From the IMG/VR virus record IMGVR_UViG_3300032313_000840, positions 1 to 64,000 of that record: a DNA stretch of 64,000 nucleotides; one strand, 5' to 3'. This document shows positions 16,548 through 24,664 of this stretch, one piece after another. The notes below the pieces were generated by a model. That model saw nothing but the letters and a program-made list of their open reading frames with translations. It was not told the origin of the DNA and searched no databases. The position numbers were made by a program, and so were the translations under genes. The DNA comes from a virus. Within the stretch, counting starts at the first letter, position 1; the number at the start of each line of letters is the position of its first letter.

Positions 16548-16555
16548 CATAAATA
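16548..16555 (+). promoter_or_regulatory. T4-type late promoter for a non-coding RNA
   Basis: CATAAATA followed by 5 nt; with the spacing seen at late genes the +1 would be G16561. No start codon follows. The sequence downstream folds instead (next entry). Confidence 0.55.
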
Positions 16556-16560
16556 TTTTA

Positions 16561-16647
16561 GGCAGAGGTGGTGGGTATTCCACGCAGTCCTTTTGGAATG
16601 GTCGAAGTATATTTCATCAGACTGCTAAAGAACCACCACTTCTGACC
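16561..16647 (+). ncRNA. Pseudoknotted structured RNA candidate
   Basis: This 87-nt stretch without a plausible ORF lies between two late promoters. A 12-bp stem (one G-U) joins 16563-16574 (CAGAGGTGGTGG) and 16633-16644. Inside it ATTCCA 16577-16582 pairs with TGGAAT 16594-16599, and the loop of that hairpin holds GCAGTC 16584-16589, which can pair with GACTGC 16620-16625 to form an H-type pseudoknot. The predicted start of late transcription is the first base of the structure. The family is not recognised; a 5' regulatory element of the RuvC-like gene is an alternative. Confidence 0.55.
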
Positions 16648-16651
16648 AAGG

Positions 16652-16659
16652 TATAAATA
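16652..16659 (+). promoter_or_regulatory. T4-type late promoter of the RuvC-like gene
   Basis: TATAAATA with 3 nt to the ATG at 16663 or 12 nt to the in-frame ATG at 16672. Confidence 0.65.
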
Positions 16660-16662
16660 TAT

Positions 16663-17211
16663 ATGTTCCATATGTTAATCGGCATTGATTACTCTATAAC
16701 CTGCCCCTGTCTTTGTCTTTATGATGAACGTAGGGAATTTAAATTTGAAAATTGTTTCTTTTATTATTTGACCAATACAAAGAAATATGCTGATAAAATT
16801 GCCCCAAATATTACCGGGGAATCTTTTCAGGAATATCATATTGATGTGGACAGATTTGACAGTATATCTGACTGGGCCATCAATCTTTGTATTGGGGCCT
16901 CAGAGGTTGCCGTAGAAGGCTATTCTTTTGGCTCTAAAGGCCGTGTATTCAATTTGGCAGAGAACATGGGGATTCTGAAGCACAAGCTGTACAAACAGGC
17001 TATACCGGTCACCATAGTCGAACCTTCCAAAGTTAAAAAATGTGCCACTGGGAAGGGAAATTCAGACAAACTTGCAATGTACGAAGCCTTCAAAAATGAA
17101 ACAAAGACCGATCTATTGACGGTCTTTGGTCAAAAAACTTTGAGTAATCCTGTTACAGATGTTATTGACAGTTTTTATATTTTAAAATCTTTGGTCAATA
17201 ACAAAAATTAA
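16663..17211 (+). CDS. RuvC-like Holliday junction nuclease
   Basis: The 182-aa RNase-H-fold nuclease has the RuvC acidic residues in order: LIGIDYS (first Asp, residue 9), EVAVEGYSFGSKG (Glu), and DVIDSFYI near the end (paired Asp). PSKVKKCATGKGNSDK matches the basic DNA-contact loop. In T4-like phages lacking gp49, such an enzyme would resolve recombination intermediates before packaging, which fits its late promoter. The start may be 16663 or 16672. The last base pairs overlap the convergent zinc-ribbon gene. Confidence 0.88.
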   Translation: MFHMLIGIDYSITCPCLCLYDERREFKFENCFFYYLTNTKKYADKIAPNITGESFQEYHIDVDRFDSISDWAINLCIGASEVAVEGYSFGSKGRVFNLAENMGILKHKLYKQAIPVTIVEPSKVKKCATGKGNSDKLAMYEAFKNETKTDLLTVFGQKTLSNPVTDVIDSFYILKSLVNNKN

Positions 17212-17510
17212 TATGCTCGGCCATTTCTAAAATCTGAAGATCTATCCAATCTTTCATGGAATCTCTTTGGAACTTGGCCACTTGTTTTGATTCTATCAAT
17301 AACTTCTTTCCATGCACTGCCATTTACTTTGGCCGGTGACATTGTAGAATCGAATTGTATTGCATTTGCCTGTACAGACCAGTTCTTTTGAATTTTCTTC
17401 TTCTTGCATTTGGGGCATGGCTTCTTCATAGGAAGATCATGGTCTTTCATCAAATGAGTTTCTTCAAAAGTATGATCACAGTTTTCACAAATGTAAGAAT
17501 AATTAGGCAT
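17208..17510 (-). CDS. FmdB-like zinc-ribbon protein
   Basis: The 100-aa protein begins MPNYSYICENCDHTF, the FmdB/CxxC regulatory-protein zinc ribbon, with the second pair CPKC at about residue 33. The remainder is a helical basic region. Such small zinc ribbons are frequent in phages; their role is unknown. It overlaps the HNH gene start of the same strand by 8 nt. Confidence 0.8.
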   Translation of the reverse strand: MPNYSYICENCDHTFEETHLMKDHDLPMKKPCPKCKKKKIQKNWSVQANAIQFDSTMSPAKVNGSAWKEVIDRIKTSGQVPKRFHERLDRSSDFRNGRAY

Positions 17511-18000
17511 ATTTGTCTCTCTTAAAACTAATTAGCATGTGTTCAAAAAGGAATCCATAACTTGGTTCCTTTGGTTTATTTCTTAAAGGCATTTTTGCAT
17601 CTTTTGGATTTCGATTGCCTTTTTTTAGATTACAATCTTTGCATGCTGCTACCATGTTAGTCCATGTAGAGCCACCACCTTTTGAGCGGGGAGTCACATG
17701 GTCAATCGTTGCAGTCTTATCACAAAGTTCAATACCACAATATTGGCAGCAATAACTGTCTCTTCTCAAAATATTTTTACGAGATGCTGCCGCCTTCTTA
17801 TATGGCAACTTGACATAATATTTTAAAATTAAAACTTTAGGAATCTTGACAATCTTTGAAACAGATACAACTTCATAGCATTCGGCTGAAGTTTCATCTC
17901 CGTACACTTTGTCACGACTTAATAGTTTAAAAGCTTTACCAATAGTGATAATATTGAGTGGGCTATTATCTTGGTTTAACAGGAGTACCTGTTTCTTCAT
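17503..18000 (-). CDS. HNH endonuclease (free-standing)
   Basis: The 165-aa nuclease has an N-terminal half with a basic beta-rich region and the HNH core CQYCGIELCDKTATIDHVTP then WTNMVAACKDCNLKKG, i.e. two CxxC zinc pairs plus DH and N. The start at 18000 (MKKQVLLLN) is placed by a late-promoter box CATAAATA ten bases upstream. Upstream in-frame ATGs exist but would run through the divergent promoter. It may be a homing endonuclease or a host-DNA or packaging nuclease. Confidence 0.88.
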   Translation of the reverse strand: MKKQVLLLNQDNSPLNIITIGKAFKLLSRDKVYGDETSAECYEVVSVSKIVKIPKVLILKYYVKLPYKKAAASRKNILRRDSYCCQYCGIELCDKTATIDHVTPRSKGGGSTWTNMVAACKDCNLKKGNRNPKDAKMPLRNKPKEPSYGFLFEHMLISFKRDKYA

Positions 18001-18010
18001 ACCTTTTAAG

Positions 18011-18030
18011 TATTTATGTAAATCTAAATA
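18011..18030. promoter_or_regulatory. Back-to-back late promoters
   Basis: TATTTATG (18011-18018) is CATAAATA for the minus-strand HNH gene at 18000, and TCTAAATA (18023-18030) serves the plus-strand gene at 18041. Both have exactly ten bases to their ATG. Confidence 0.6.
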
Positions 18031-18040
18031 TTTCATAGCC

Positions 18041-19441
18041 ATGGATAACATCAAAGATAGACAATTTTATTGGGAAGTCAAGCAATTCTTCAACGGAAAG
18101 CCTGAAAACAATGTTCCTGCACAACCAAAGCCTTCTTTGAAGGATGCAGTATCTGGAGTGTTAAAAGAAAACAATCCATATAAGCAAACAAACTTTAGCA
18201 ACAACCAAACTTCTGTGAATGCTGCTCAGAATGCCATGAAGAATCTTGGTGCTATGGATGCAGCAAACAAGCCATCATGTGTTGCATATACAAAGAATGC
18301 AATCAAGAATCCATTCAATTTAAATGAAGGATTTTGGGATGCTCCATCTATGGCTGCTCCAGGGGCATTAGAAGTTGAAGATAGAAGAAGACAAGCAAGA
18401 GCAAACAGCACACAACAAAATTTTGGTTCTCCCACTGCTCCTAAAACCGCCGGACAACAACAATTAGAAAGAGACGCAGCATCTGGTAAACCAGGAACAC
18501 AAAGGCAAGCATATTATTCCAGTGCTCCTCTTGTACAAGATTCAATTGACAAATACAAAGAACAAAATACAGCACAACAGCCAGTAAATACTGATAATAG
18601 ATCATTCTTTAAAAAAGCAGCAGATCAGGCTAACAATCCAGAAAAATATGATTTAGGTGTTGTCGGTAAATTATCAGCAAATGTAGCAAATTTTGTAGGT
18701 GGTTTAGCTGGCCAAAATATTAAAGCAAGAGAATCTACAGGCACGGCAAGTACAGATAAATCAGGTAATACTGTATTTAATCCAACACCAGTTCAAACAC
18801 AAACATCTAAGACTGCTTCTACAACAACACCAGTTCAAGGCCAGTCTCAGGCACCAGATGCTCAAACTAAAGTACCAGTTCAGGGTCAACTACAATCTGT
18901 TCCTGCGAAGAATCAACCTACTGCAACCAGCACAACCCCATATACGCGCCAATATGTATCAAGTGAACCTGAGGGACAGCCAAAGCGTGGTCCCGGTGGT
19001 GGAATAATTGCACCTCCAGTTTCTCTGGACGATAGAAAAGCAAGTGATATGCCCGGTGCTTATCAAGATAAACGTCTGCAGGTAATGCTCGATCTTCCTC
19101 CAATTAAAAATGATATTCGTCTTCCCAATATGAAAGGTGGACCATCTTTAGCACAAAGAACACAGCCAATGGTGAGTGCGGGCCAATATAGAGGAAGCTC
19201 AAATATGGGTATGGCTACCAGACCAAATCGCCCAGAAGCAATGACTCTTCAATCTGCCATGGCTCAACAAAATCAACAAGCCACCAGAAATACATTGGGA
19301 CAAATGGGCGCGGTTCAAGGAACTGCTAATTCTTCAACTGGCTTCCAAGGTTCTGTATTACCTCCTGCTGGTCAACTTACTAGCATGGGAACCCAAAAGG
19401 AAAATGAGTTTAAATACTCCAGAGGATCGCGTTTAGCCTGA
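18041..19441 (+). CDS. Low-complexity late protein (Gln/Thr/Pro-rich)
   Basis: The 466-aa protein is mostly disordered with repeated Gln, Thr, Ala and Pro, including several variants of TxxTPVQxQ (for example VFNPTPVQTQTSK). A helix at the N-terminus (DNIKDRQFYWEVKQFFNG) is the only clearly ordered part. I place the start at the ATG at 18041 following a late-type box, not at an upstream ATG inside the opposite gene. It is probably a virion or core component; no enzyme motif is seen. Confidence 0.65.
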   Translation: MDNIKDRQFYWEVKQFFNGKPENNVPAQPKPSLKDAVSGVLKENNPYKQTNFSNNQTSVNAAQNAMKNLGAMDAANKPSCVAYTKNAIKNPFNLNEGFWDAPSMAAPGALEVEDRRRQARANSTQQNFGSPTAPKTAGQQQLERDAASGKPGTQRQAYYSSAPLVQDSIDKYKEQNTAQQPVNTDNRSFFKKAADQANNPEKYDLGVVGKLSANVANFVGGLAGQNIKARESTGTASTDKSGNTVFNPTPVQTQTSKTASTTTPVQGQSQAPDAQTKVPVQGQLQSVPAKNQPTATSTTPYTRQYVSSEPEGQPKRGPGGGIIAPPVSLDDRKASDMPGAYQDKRLQVMLDLPPIKNDIRLPNMKGGPSLAQRTQPMVSAGQYRGSSNMGMATRPNRPEAMTLQSAMAQQNQQATRNTLGQMGAVQGTANSSTGFQGSVLPPAGQLTSMGTQKENEFKYSRGSRLA

Positions 19442-19451
19442 GGAAATTATT

Positions 19452-19814
19452 ATGCTAAGAAACATACTAATAGAAAAAATTCTCTGCGAACGTTATCAAA
19501 CTAAAACAGAAAAAGATTGTGGTTGTAAAAAATTAATTGAAGAAGCAGAAGCTACTACATCTGATGATGTTACTAATCAAATTATTTCATGGGTTGCGAA
19601 AGGATTAATTGGTGCACAAGCAGCTGGTCAGCTAATATCAGATGTAAGCAAACTTTTGAAACCATATAATCCACCAGAATCCAGCGATAGATATTCACCG
19701 ACAGACACCCCGAGTGTACGTTTGATTCAATCAGATCCCGGTCTAAAAACTCCAAGAAAGTCAAAAATCAAGGAATTTGGTCAAGCATCTGGACAAGTTA
19801 TTTCCCCTTCATAA
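19452..19814 (+). CDS. Small late protein of unknown function
   Basis: The 120-aa protein starts 10 nt after the previous stop with GGAAATTATT before the ATG. The N-terminus has CGCKK, the middle is a hydrophobic helix (IISWVAKGLIGAQAAGQLI), and the C-terminal third is Pro/Ser-rich and basic. The hydrophobic segment could associate with membrane or with other core proteins. No family is recognised. Confidence 0.55.
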   Translation: MLRNILIEKILCERYQTKTEKDCGCKKLIEEAEATTSDDVTNQIISWVAKGLIGAQAAGQLISDVSKLLKPYNPPESSDRYSPTDTPSVRLIQSDPGLKTPRKSKIKEFGQASGQVISPS

Positions 19815-19823
19815 TATCTGTGA

Positions 19824-19829
19824 TATAAT
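19824..19829 (+). promoter_or_regulatory. Minus-10 box of the exonuclease gene
   Basis: TATAAT with five bases to the ATG at 19835; no convincing -35. It fits the leaderless spacing. Confidence 0.45.
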
Positions 19830-19834
19830 ATAAT

Positions 19835-20503
19835 ATGACTGTGAATTTATCTAAACAATTTAAACATAATTTAATAGAATCTAATGTTACCTTATCTGAA
19901 GTACAGAAAGAAGGTAAGAGATTTTATAGCACTCCAGATGGTGAGTTTCCAAGCGTAACGACTGTTGTTGGCTACGGCAAGCAACAGTTTTTTGCTGAGT
20001 GGAGACGAAAGAATCCTGAAGAAAGCCGTAGAGTAACATCACGTGGAACAAAGTTTCATAGTATTATAGAAACTTATATTCGTAATGAGCCTTTAGACAT
20101 GGAAAATATGTTTCCAAACTTCAAGGCTCTTTTTAATTTAATAAAACCTGCTCTTGACAATATAGACAACATAGCAGCAATAGAAACTCCACTATGGTCA
20201 AAAATTCTTGGTCTGGCAGGAAGAACAGATTGCATTGCTGAATACAACGGCAAACTTTCTATTATTGACTTTAAGGCGAGCACTAAAGAAAAACGTAAGC
20301 AAGATATTGAAAATTATTTTCTACAGGCAACAGCCTATGCTTTAATGTATCAAGAGAGAACTGGTGTTATAATACAAAATTTTGTGATACTGATTGCATG
20401 TGAAGATGGGCTATTCCAAGTATTTGAAGACAATCCCATCAAGTATGTAAAGAAGTTAAAAAAGGCAATCAACCATTATAGGAAAGAAAATGGAATACAT
20501 TAA
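19835..20503 (+). CDS. PD-(D/E)XK exonuclease, RecB/MGME1-like
   Basis: The 222-aa nuclease has the MGME1/phage exonuclease layout: YSTPDGEFPSVTTVVG at the N-terminus, RGTKFHSIIETY (conserved His/Glu), GLAGRTDCIAEYNG, then the catalytic LSIIDFKAS (Asp and Lys of the PD-DxK site) and the helix QATAYALMYQE. It probably degrades single-stranded or host DNA, or processes ends in recombination. A TATAAT box lies five bases before the ATG. The end overlaps the next gene by 14 nt. Confidence 0.87.
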   Translation: MTVNLSKQFKHNLIESNVTLSEVQKEGKRFYSTPDGEFPSVTTVVGYGKQQFFAEWRRKNPEESRRVTSRGTKFHSIIETYIRNEPLDMENMFPNFKALFNLIKPALDNIDNIAAIETPLWSKILGLAGRTDCIAEYNGKLSIIDFKASTKEKRKQDIENYFLQATAYALMYQERTGVIIQNFVILIACEDGLFQVFEDNPIKYVKKLKKAINHYRKENGIH

Positions 20504-21065
20504 TATAAGAACACCACAAGAAGAAGTGAACCGCAAAGGATCCAGATGGTGGATCAAAATGAATGACAATTCCAAAGCAAAAGCCTGCAGAGAAGATTTT
20601 GTCAAAACATATGGTGGATTCTTTAAGCAAGAAGCAAAAATCTGGATTTGGGTTTCTCCAGTTGTTGAACAAAACGGCTACTGGTTGAAAAATATCATTA
20701 CAAATGAAAAGGTATTTTTTACCAGTATGGCTGAGTTTGGAAGACAGCATGGACTCACTTCAGTAAAAATTTGTGAACTATTAAATGGTAAAAGGAAGAC
20801 CTACAAGGGGTGGACGGCTTCTGAGGTCCGCGCAATCAAAGAAACTACCGGACAGCATATAAAGGCAAAGGAACCTAAAAAGAAGAAGATAATGGTTCCC
20901 AAGATAGTCACTCTTCAGAATATTGATACTGGTGAAGTTATCGTTGTCATCAATCTTAAACAATTTGCTAAGCAACACGGCATTTTTCCTGCAAATTTGT
21001 ATAAATTGGTGAACGGAAAAGCCAAAACTGTCAAAAACTTCAAATTATTTACTCCCCTATCTTGA
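20490..21065 (+). CDS. Stand-alone NUMOD-like DNA-binding repeat protein
   Basis: In this 191-aa basic protein two similar segments of about 45 residues are visible: NEKVFFTSMAEFGRQHGLTS...LLNGKRKTYKGW and GEVIVVINLKQFAKQHGIFP...LVNGKAKTVKNF. The pattern matches the nuclease-associated modular domains (NUMOD1/3-like helix-turn-helix) of homing endonucleases, but no nuclease domain is present. It may be a remnant of a homing enzyme or a repressor-type binder. It is co-transcribed with the exonuclease. Confidence 0.7.
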   Translation: MEYINIRTPQEEVNRKGSRWWIKMNDNSKAKACREDFVKTYGGFFKQEAKIWIWVSPVVEQNGYWLKNIITNEKVFFTSMAEFGRQHGLTSVKICELLNGKRKTYKGWTASEVRAIKETTGQHIKAKEPKKKKIMVPKIVTLQNIDTGEVIVVINLKQFAKQHGIFPANLYKLVNGKAKTVKNFKLFTPLS

Positions 21066-21085
21066 ATAGCATGCTTCTTTTGGTT

Positions 21086-21093
21086 CATAAATA
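21086..21093 (+). promoter_or_regulatory. T4-type late promoter
   Basis: CATAAATA, six bases before the ATG at 21100. Confidence 0.7.
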
Positions 21094-21099
21094 TTTTAA

Positions 21100-23424
21100 A
21101 TGAACTTCAAGACCTTATTGCAAATTATTAACGAAGAGTCCCGAGAACGCGCCGATTCATTTAGAACTACTGGCGAGGCTGTTTCCAAGGAAAAGGCCAC
21201 AGATAAAGCCGGGGACTATAAAGCCAAGGATGCTGCTCGTAAGCGTGAAGAACGCTCCAGACAAATTCCTAGAGATAGAAAATCTAAGGCAGAACTTCTT
21301 AAGGATATTGTCATTGTAAAAACAAAGTCCGGTAGAGTTCAGATTATCTTCAAAGATTCATTTAACAAAGAACAACACGAAGATTTGACAAAATCCGGTT
21401 CTATCACTTTTGAAGAAGCTAAAAAGATTGCTGGCGATCCTAACTTTGAACAAACTCGTGCATCTAAACTTCTCTTGGGCAATATGAAAGAAAAGCCAAA
21501 AGAAGAAAAGAAAGAAAAAGCACCCGAAGCCGAACAAGAAGATAAGCCACGCAGACTTTCAAAGAAAGAAATGTTTACTGCGATGACTCAAATGTCCGCA
21601 GAGCAATTGGCTGCATTGCCCCCAGAGGCAAGAGAAGAATACTTCAAGTCTCAAAGAAATCCACCAACAAATAAAGAATACGACAACAATAGCTTCGAAG
21701 GATTGAGTATTCAATTTGGTATTAGCCCTATTTCTTCCTTGCCTTTCAACCAACAAGTACTAAATGCTATCTTGTTCTTGAGCAAACTGAAGGTTGGTGC
21801 AGGTCAGCAAGAGATGCAAACTTTTGCTACACTAAATCCTGCTTCGACGGACTTTACCAAGAGAGCATATCTTCAAGCCAATAAAATTCTTTCACAGATT
21901 GGTGATGAATGTCTCACTAATCTTATTTCTGCAACTGAAAGCGGAAGCAAACAAATGTATTCCGAAGGCTCAGTTGACATGAAGTGTGGTGAATATAGAT
22001 TTAAGATTGAAGCTGGTGGTGAATTCAGCGTATCAACAGATAAACTAAATCAAAGCAATAAGCTATTCAAAGGTATTCTAGCAAATTCAATCAATGCAGC
22101 GCTATCAGACCCAAGAATAATGGAATCTGATCCCGGTGTTAAGAAGATGCTTGCCAATATCAATCAAAGCAAATCAAAAGTCTCAAACATTTTGATTTCA
22201 AATGAAGCATTGCCAATAATTTTGCAAAATGAAAAGTACGTTCAACAGTTGCAAAATACTCCAGTTGTGCTCGGTGATGGAACTGAATCTGGAACCATTC
22301 TTGATGCAGAAGGAAATCTAAATCCTGCAGCATCATTGGAAAACTTGAATAATATTGTTCAAAAAGCCAGTAAGGGAATCTTCAAGAAGGATATGGATAC
22401 TGGAAAGTCGGCAGTCGGTAATTACATTGCCTCTTCCATACTTCGATCATATTTGAGAGGTGATGGGCTCAAGGATCCAAAAGAACAACCAAATCATTTG
22501 GTAACAGCCAATGGTGTTTTTGCACTTTCTGATGACTATATTCAAGAGATTTCCAACAATGCAGTTCTGAATGCAAAACCTTCTGAGACTCCATTAGATG
22601 GCGACAATATTTCAAACTTTAAAGGAAAGTCTGTCGAACAATTGAAAAAATGGCGTTCTATCATTGAAACAAAAGAAGAAAAAGGTAAAGAAAAGACTCC
22701 TTCATTGAAGGAGTTGATGATAGACATCAATACACTCAATCCAATGGAGATTGCTTCAAATTATCTACAAGCAAACATGGATTTTGATTTTGATGCCAGT
22801 TTGATCCCTGGATTTAAACCCGATGATCTAAATGCCGTAGAATACAACTATGTTCGTATTGGCAACAAGGTTACCAAAATACCAGTAACCCGTGCAGATA
22901 AACTTTCAAATCAATTGTTGGGCGAAACATATTTGTTCTTGAACAGCATGTTGGTAGAATCCTTATCCAATAACTTTGTTCTTTCATCTTTGGTAAAGGT
23001 AAACTTATTGACTTCCAATGAAGCCAATATCCTTGAACAATCCACCATGCTTACAGAAAGCGATAGCAATCCACTCAAAGAGATGCTGGATAAGGTTATC
23101 GAAAGAGCTACTGCCGTTCCTTTCAAAATATCTCTTCTTGAACAAATTCTTGAAGAATACAAGAGGGATTACAAAATGGAATACCGTAACTACCACGGAA
23201 AACCAAAACAAAAGAAAGAACGTGCAGCTAGAACCCGTGCCAGAGAACTTATGATCAAAAAAGGTCGTGCCAAAAGAGGCGATGGAAAAGACATTGACCA
23301 TAAAAAGCCCCTGAGATCCGGTGGTTCGAATGGCATAAATAACTTGCGCAAGCGTGAAAAGTCTGACAATAGATCAGACAATGGTCATCATAAAGGTGAG
23401 AAACAAAGCAAGGATTGGAAATGA
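21100..23424 (+). CDS. Large late virion-type protein with HNH-like C-terminus
   Basis: This is a 774-aa protein. The N-terminus MNFKTLLQIINEE resembles the capsid-targeting peptide shared by other late proteins here. A charged Lys/Glu linker (about 100-165) leads to a large helical domain. The last 70 residues are very basic and end in DIDHKKPLRSGGSNGINNLR, an HNH-like His/Asn arrangement typical of a small phage module usually encoded alone. It has its own late promoter. It is likely packaged in the virion; the target and activity are unknown. Confidence 0.65.
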   Translation: MNFKTLLQIINEESRERADSFRTTGEAVSKEKATDKAGDYKAKDAARKREERSRQIPRDRKSKAELLKDIVIVKTKSGRVQIIFKDSFNKEQHEDLTKSGSITFEEAKKIAGDPNFEQTRASKLLLGNMKEKPKEEKKEKAPEAEQEDKPRRLSKKEMFTAMTQMSAEQLAALPPEAREEYFKSQRNPPTNKEYDNNSFEGLSIQFGISPISSLPFNQQVLNAILFLSKLKVGAGQQEMQTFATLNPASTDFTKRAYLQANKILSQIGDECLTNLISATESGSKQMYSEGSVDMKCGEYRFKIEAGGEFSVSTDKLNQSNKLFKGILANSINAALSDPRIMESDPGVKKMLANINQSKSKVSNILISNEALPIILQNEKYVQQLQNTPVVLGDGTESGTILDAEGNLNPAASLENLNNIVQKASKGIFKKDMDTGKSAVGNYIASSILRSYLRGDGLKDPKEQPNHLVTANGVFALSDDYIQEISNNAVLNAKPSETPLDGDNISNFKGKSVEQLKKWRSIIETKEEKGKEKTPSLKELMIDINTLNPMEIASNYLQANMDFDFDASLIPGFKPDDLNAVEYNYVRIGNKVTKIPVTRADKLSNQLLGETYLFLNSMLVESLSNNFVLSSLVKVNLLTSNEANILEQSTMLTESDSNPLKEMLDKVIERATAVPFKISLLEQILEEYKRDYKMEYRNYHGKPKQKKERAARTRARELMIKKGRAKRGDGKDIDHKKPLRSGGSNGINNLRKREKSDNRSDNGHHKGEKQSKDWK

Positions 23425-23666
23425 GTAAGGCTAAGAAGTTGGTAGAAAAAATCTTTGAGAAGTCTCAGTATTCTCATTTGTATAAAAAAGAGTCCACTGT
23501 TGCCAATACCATAACAGAAAGTTTTCATTCTAGCAGCAAAAAGCTTGGAAAATGGGATGAGGTATCGAAATGCTTTGTAAGCAAAATAATGAAATCTTTG
23601 AATGAACACACTTATAATCCCAATCTATATGGGTTGATGGATATAAACAAGGATAAAAATAGATAA
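23421..23666 (+). CDS. Small basic late protein
   Basis: The 81-aa protein overlaps the previous stop (ATGA, start at 23421). The N-terminus SKAKKLVEKIFEKSQYSHLY is helical and basic; no known motif. It is translationally coupled to the large protein upstream, suggesting they act together. Confidence 0.55.
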   Translation: MSKAKKLVEKIFEKSQYSHLYKKESTVANTITESFHSSSKKLGKWDEVSKCFVSKIMKSLNEHTYNPNLYGLMDINKDKNR

Positions 23667-23669
23667 ATA
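23662..23669 (+). promoter_or_regulatory. T4-type late promoter with ribosome-binding site
   Basis: GATAAATA followed by AGAGGAAGCC and the ATG at 23680; one of the few late genes with a recognisable Shine-Dalgarno. Confidence 0.65.
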
Positions 23670-23679
23670 AGAGGAAGCC

Positions 23680-24240
23680 ATGAAATTTAAACAATTACTC
23701 ACAAAAATTCAATCCCTACAAGAAAACGCTCCTGAAGAAACAGAAGGTGGTGGTCTTTTCATTGGTGATCCCCAAGGAAAGAAGGGCCCAAGTGCCCTAA
23801 CCAACAAGGGAACATTCAATCTCAAACTTCCTCGTTCTTTGGATGCAATCAATGCAATGCTCCAAGGCTTCTCTTCCAAGGATTATATCGATCCTGATGA
23901 AGTAGTAGCAATCATCAAGCAGAAGTTGAACCACTTTGGCTTTGACTTTGAGATGAGAAACAGCCTTCAAGACGGTGAAAATGTCTTCCAACTTGTTCAA
24001 TATGGAAGCCCCCAACTCGGAGTCTATGGTCAAAACCCATATGATGATGTTAATGAGAAGGGCTTCAAGCAAGGTGATGGCATCAAGGAAAAACTAGGTT
24101 ACTCTCTGGACATGGTTGTAAATGTACAAAAGGGTTCTAACATGCTTCGTAAGATAAACGTGATGATCGTCCCCGCTATGGACGACAGTATAAGAGATGT
24201 TGATAATGGTACAGACCCCGGTTGCGGTTGCCAACACTAA
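23680..24240 (+). CDS. Late protein with capsid-targeting-like N-terminus
   Basis: The 186-aa protein begins MKFKQLLTKIQSLQENAPE; an L-x-E site at residues 13-15 resembles the T4 prohead-protease cleavage consensus. The remainder is a soluble mixed fold ending in CGCQH. No enzymatic motif is recognised. It lies between structural genes, has a late promoter and probably is a virion or assembly protein. Confidence 0.6.
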   Translation: MKFKQLLTKIQSLQENAPEETEGGGLFIGDPQGKKGPSALTNKGTFNLKLPRSLDAINAMLQGFSSKDYIDPDEVVAIIKQKLNHFGFDFEMRNSLQDGENVFQLVQYGSPQLGVYGQNPYDDVNEKGFKQGDGIKEKLGYSLDMVVNVQKGSNMLRKINVMIVPAMDDSIRDVDNGTDPGCGCQH

Positions 24241-24247
24241 TAATGTA

Positions 24248-24649
24248 ATGAATTCAAAACAATCCTTGACAGAAGATAATTTTTTGGACTTCTGCAAGGA
24301 TTGTTATTTCAATCCTGAGTGTTCAGGTAAGAATGAATTTATTGATGATTTGAAGCGAATTAAGTACATAAAAAGACTTATACAGAAGATTCATAAACAG
24401 AAAACCCTGAAGTCTATTCGGGAAAGACTGATTCTGAACCATCTTATAATTTTAAGAAATGTGTTCGGGGAAGAAAAATCAGCTAGAATTTTGTTTTTCA
24501 GACTTGAGCCAAGACTTCATTCTTATTTGAAGTCTTTCTTGGTTTATTTGGAATTCAATCTTCAAGGTATACCAGAAACAGACTATAAACTTCTGAATAC
24601 TGATGTCAGAGTGGATAGAAAATTGTTTCTGATGGATTCCGAGAAGTAA
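24248..24649 (+). CDS. Conserved T4-like phage protein (DUF7207-like)
   Basis: The 133-aa helical protein has the pattern NFLDFCKDCYFNPEC, FIDDLKRIKYIKRLIQKI, IRERLILNHLIILRNVFG and RILFFRLEPRLHSYLKSFLVYL. This pattern recurs in marine T4-like phages near neck and tail genes; I recall it as the DUF7207 type. The function is unknown. I take the ATG at 24248, eight bases after the preceding stop, rather than an earlier start inside that gene. Confidence 0.7.
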   Translation: MNSKQSLTEDNFLDFCKDCYFNPECSGKNEFIDDLKRIKYIKRLIQKIHKQKTLKSIRERLILNHLIILRNVFGEEKSARILFFRLEPRLHSYLKSFLVYLEFNLQGIPETDYKLLNTDVRVDRKLFLMDSEK

Positions 24650-24650
24650 A

Positions 24651-24658
24651 TCTAAATA
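24651..24658 (+). promoter_or_regulatory. T4-type late promoter
   Basis: TCTAAATA, six bases before the ATG at 24665. Confidence 0.65.
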
Positions 24659-24664
24659 TTTTAT

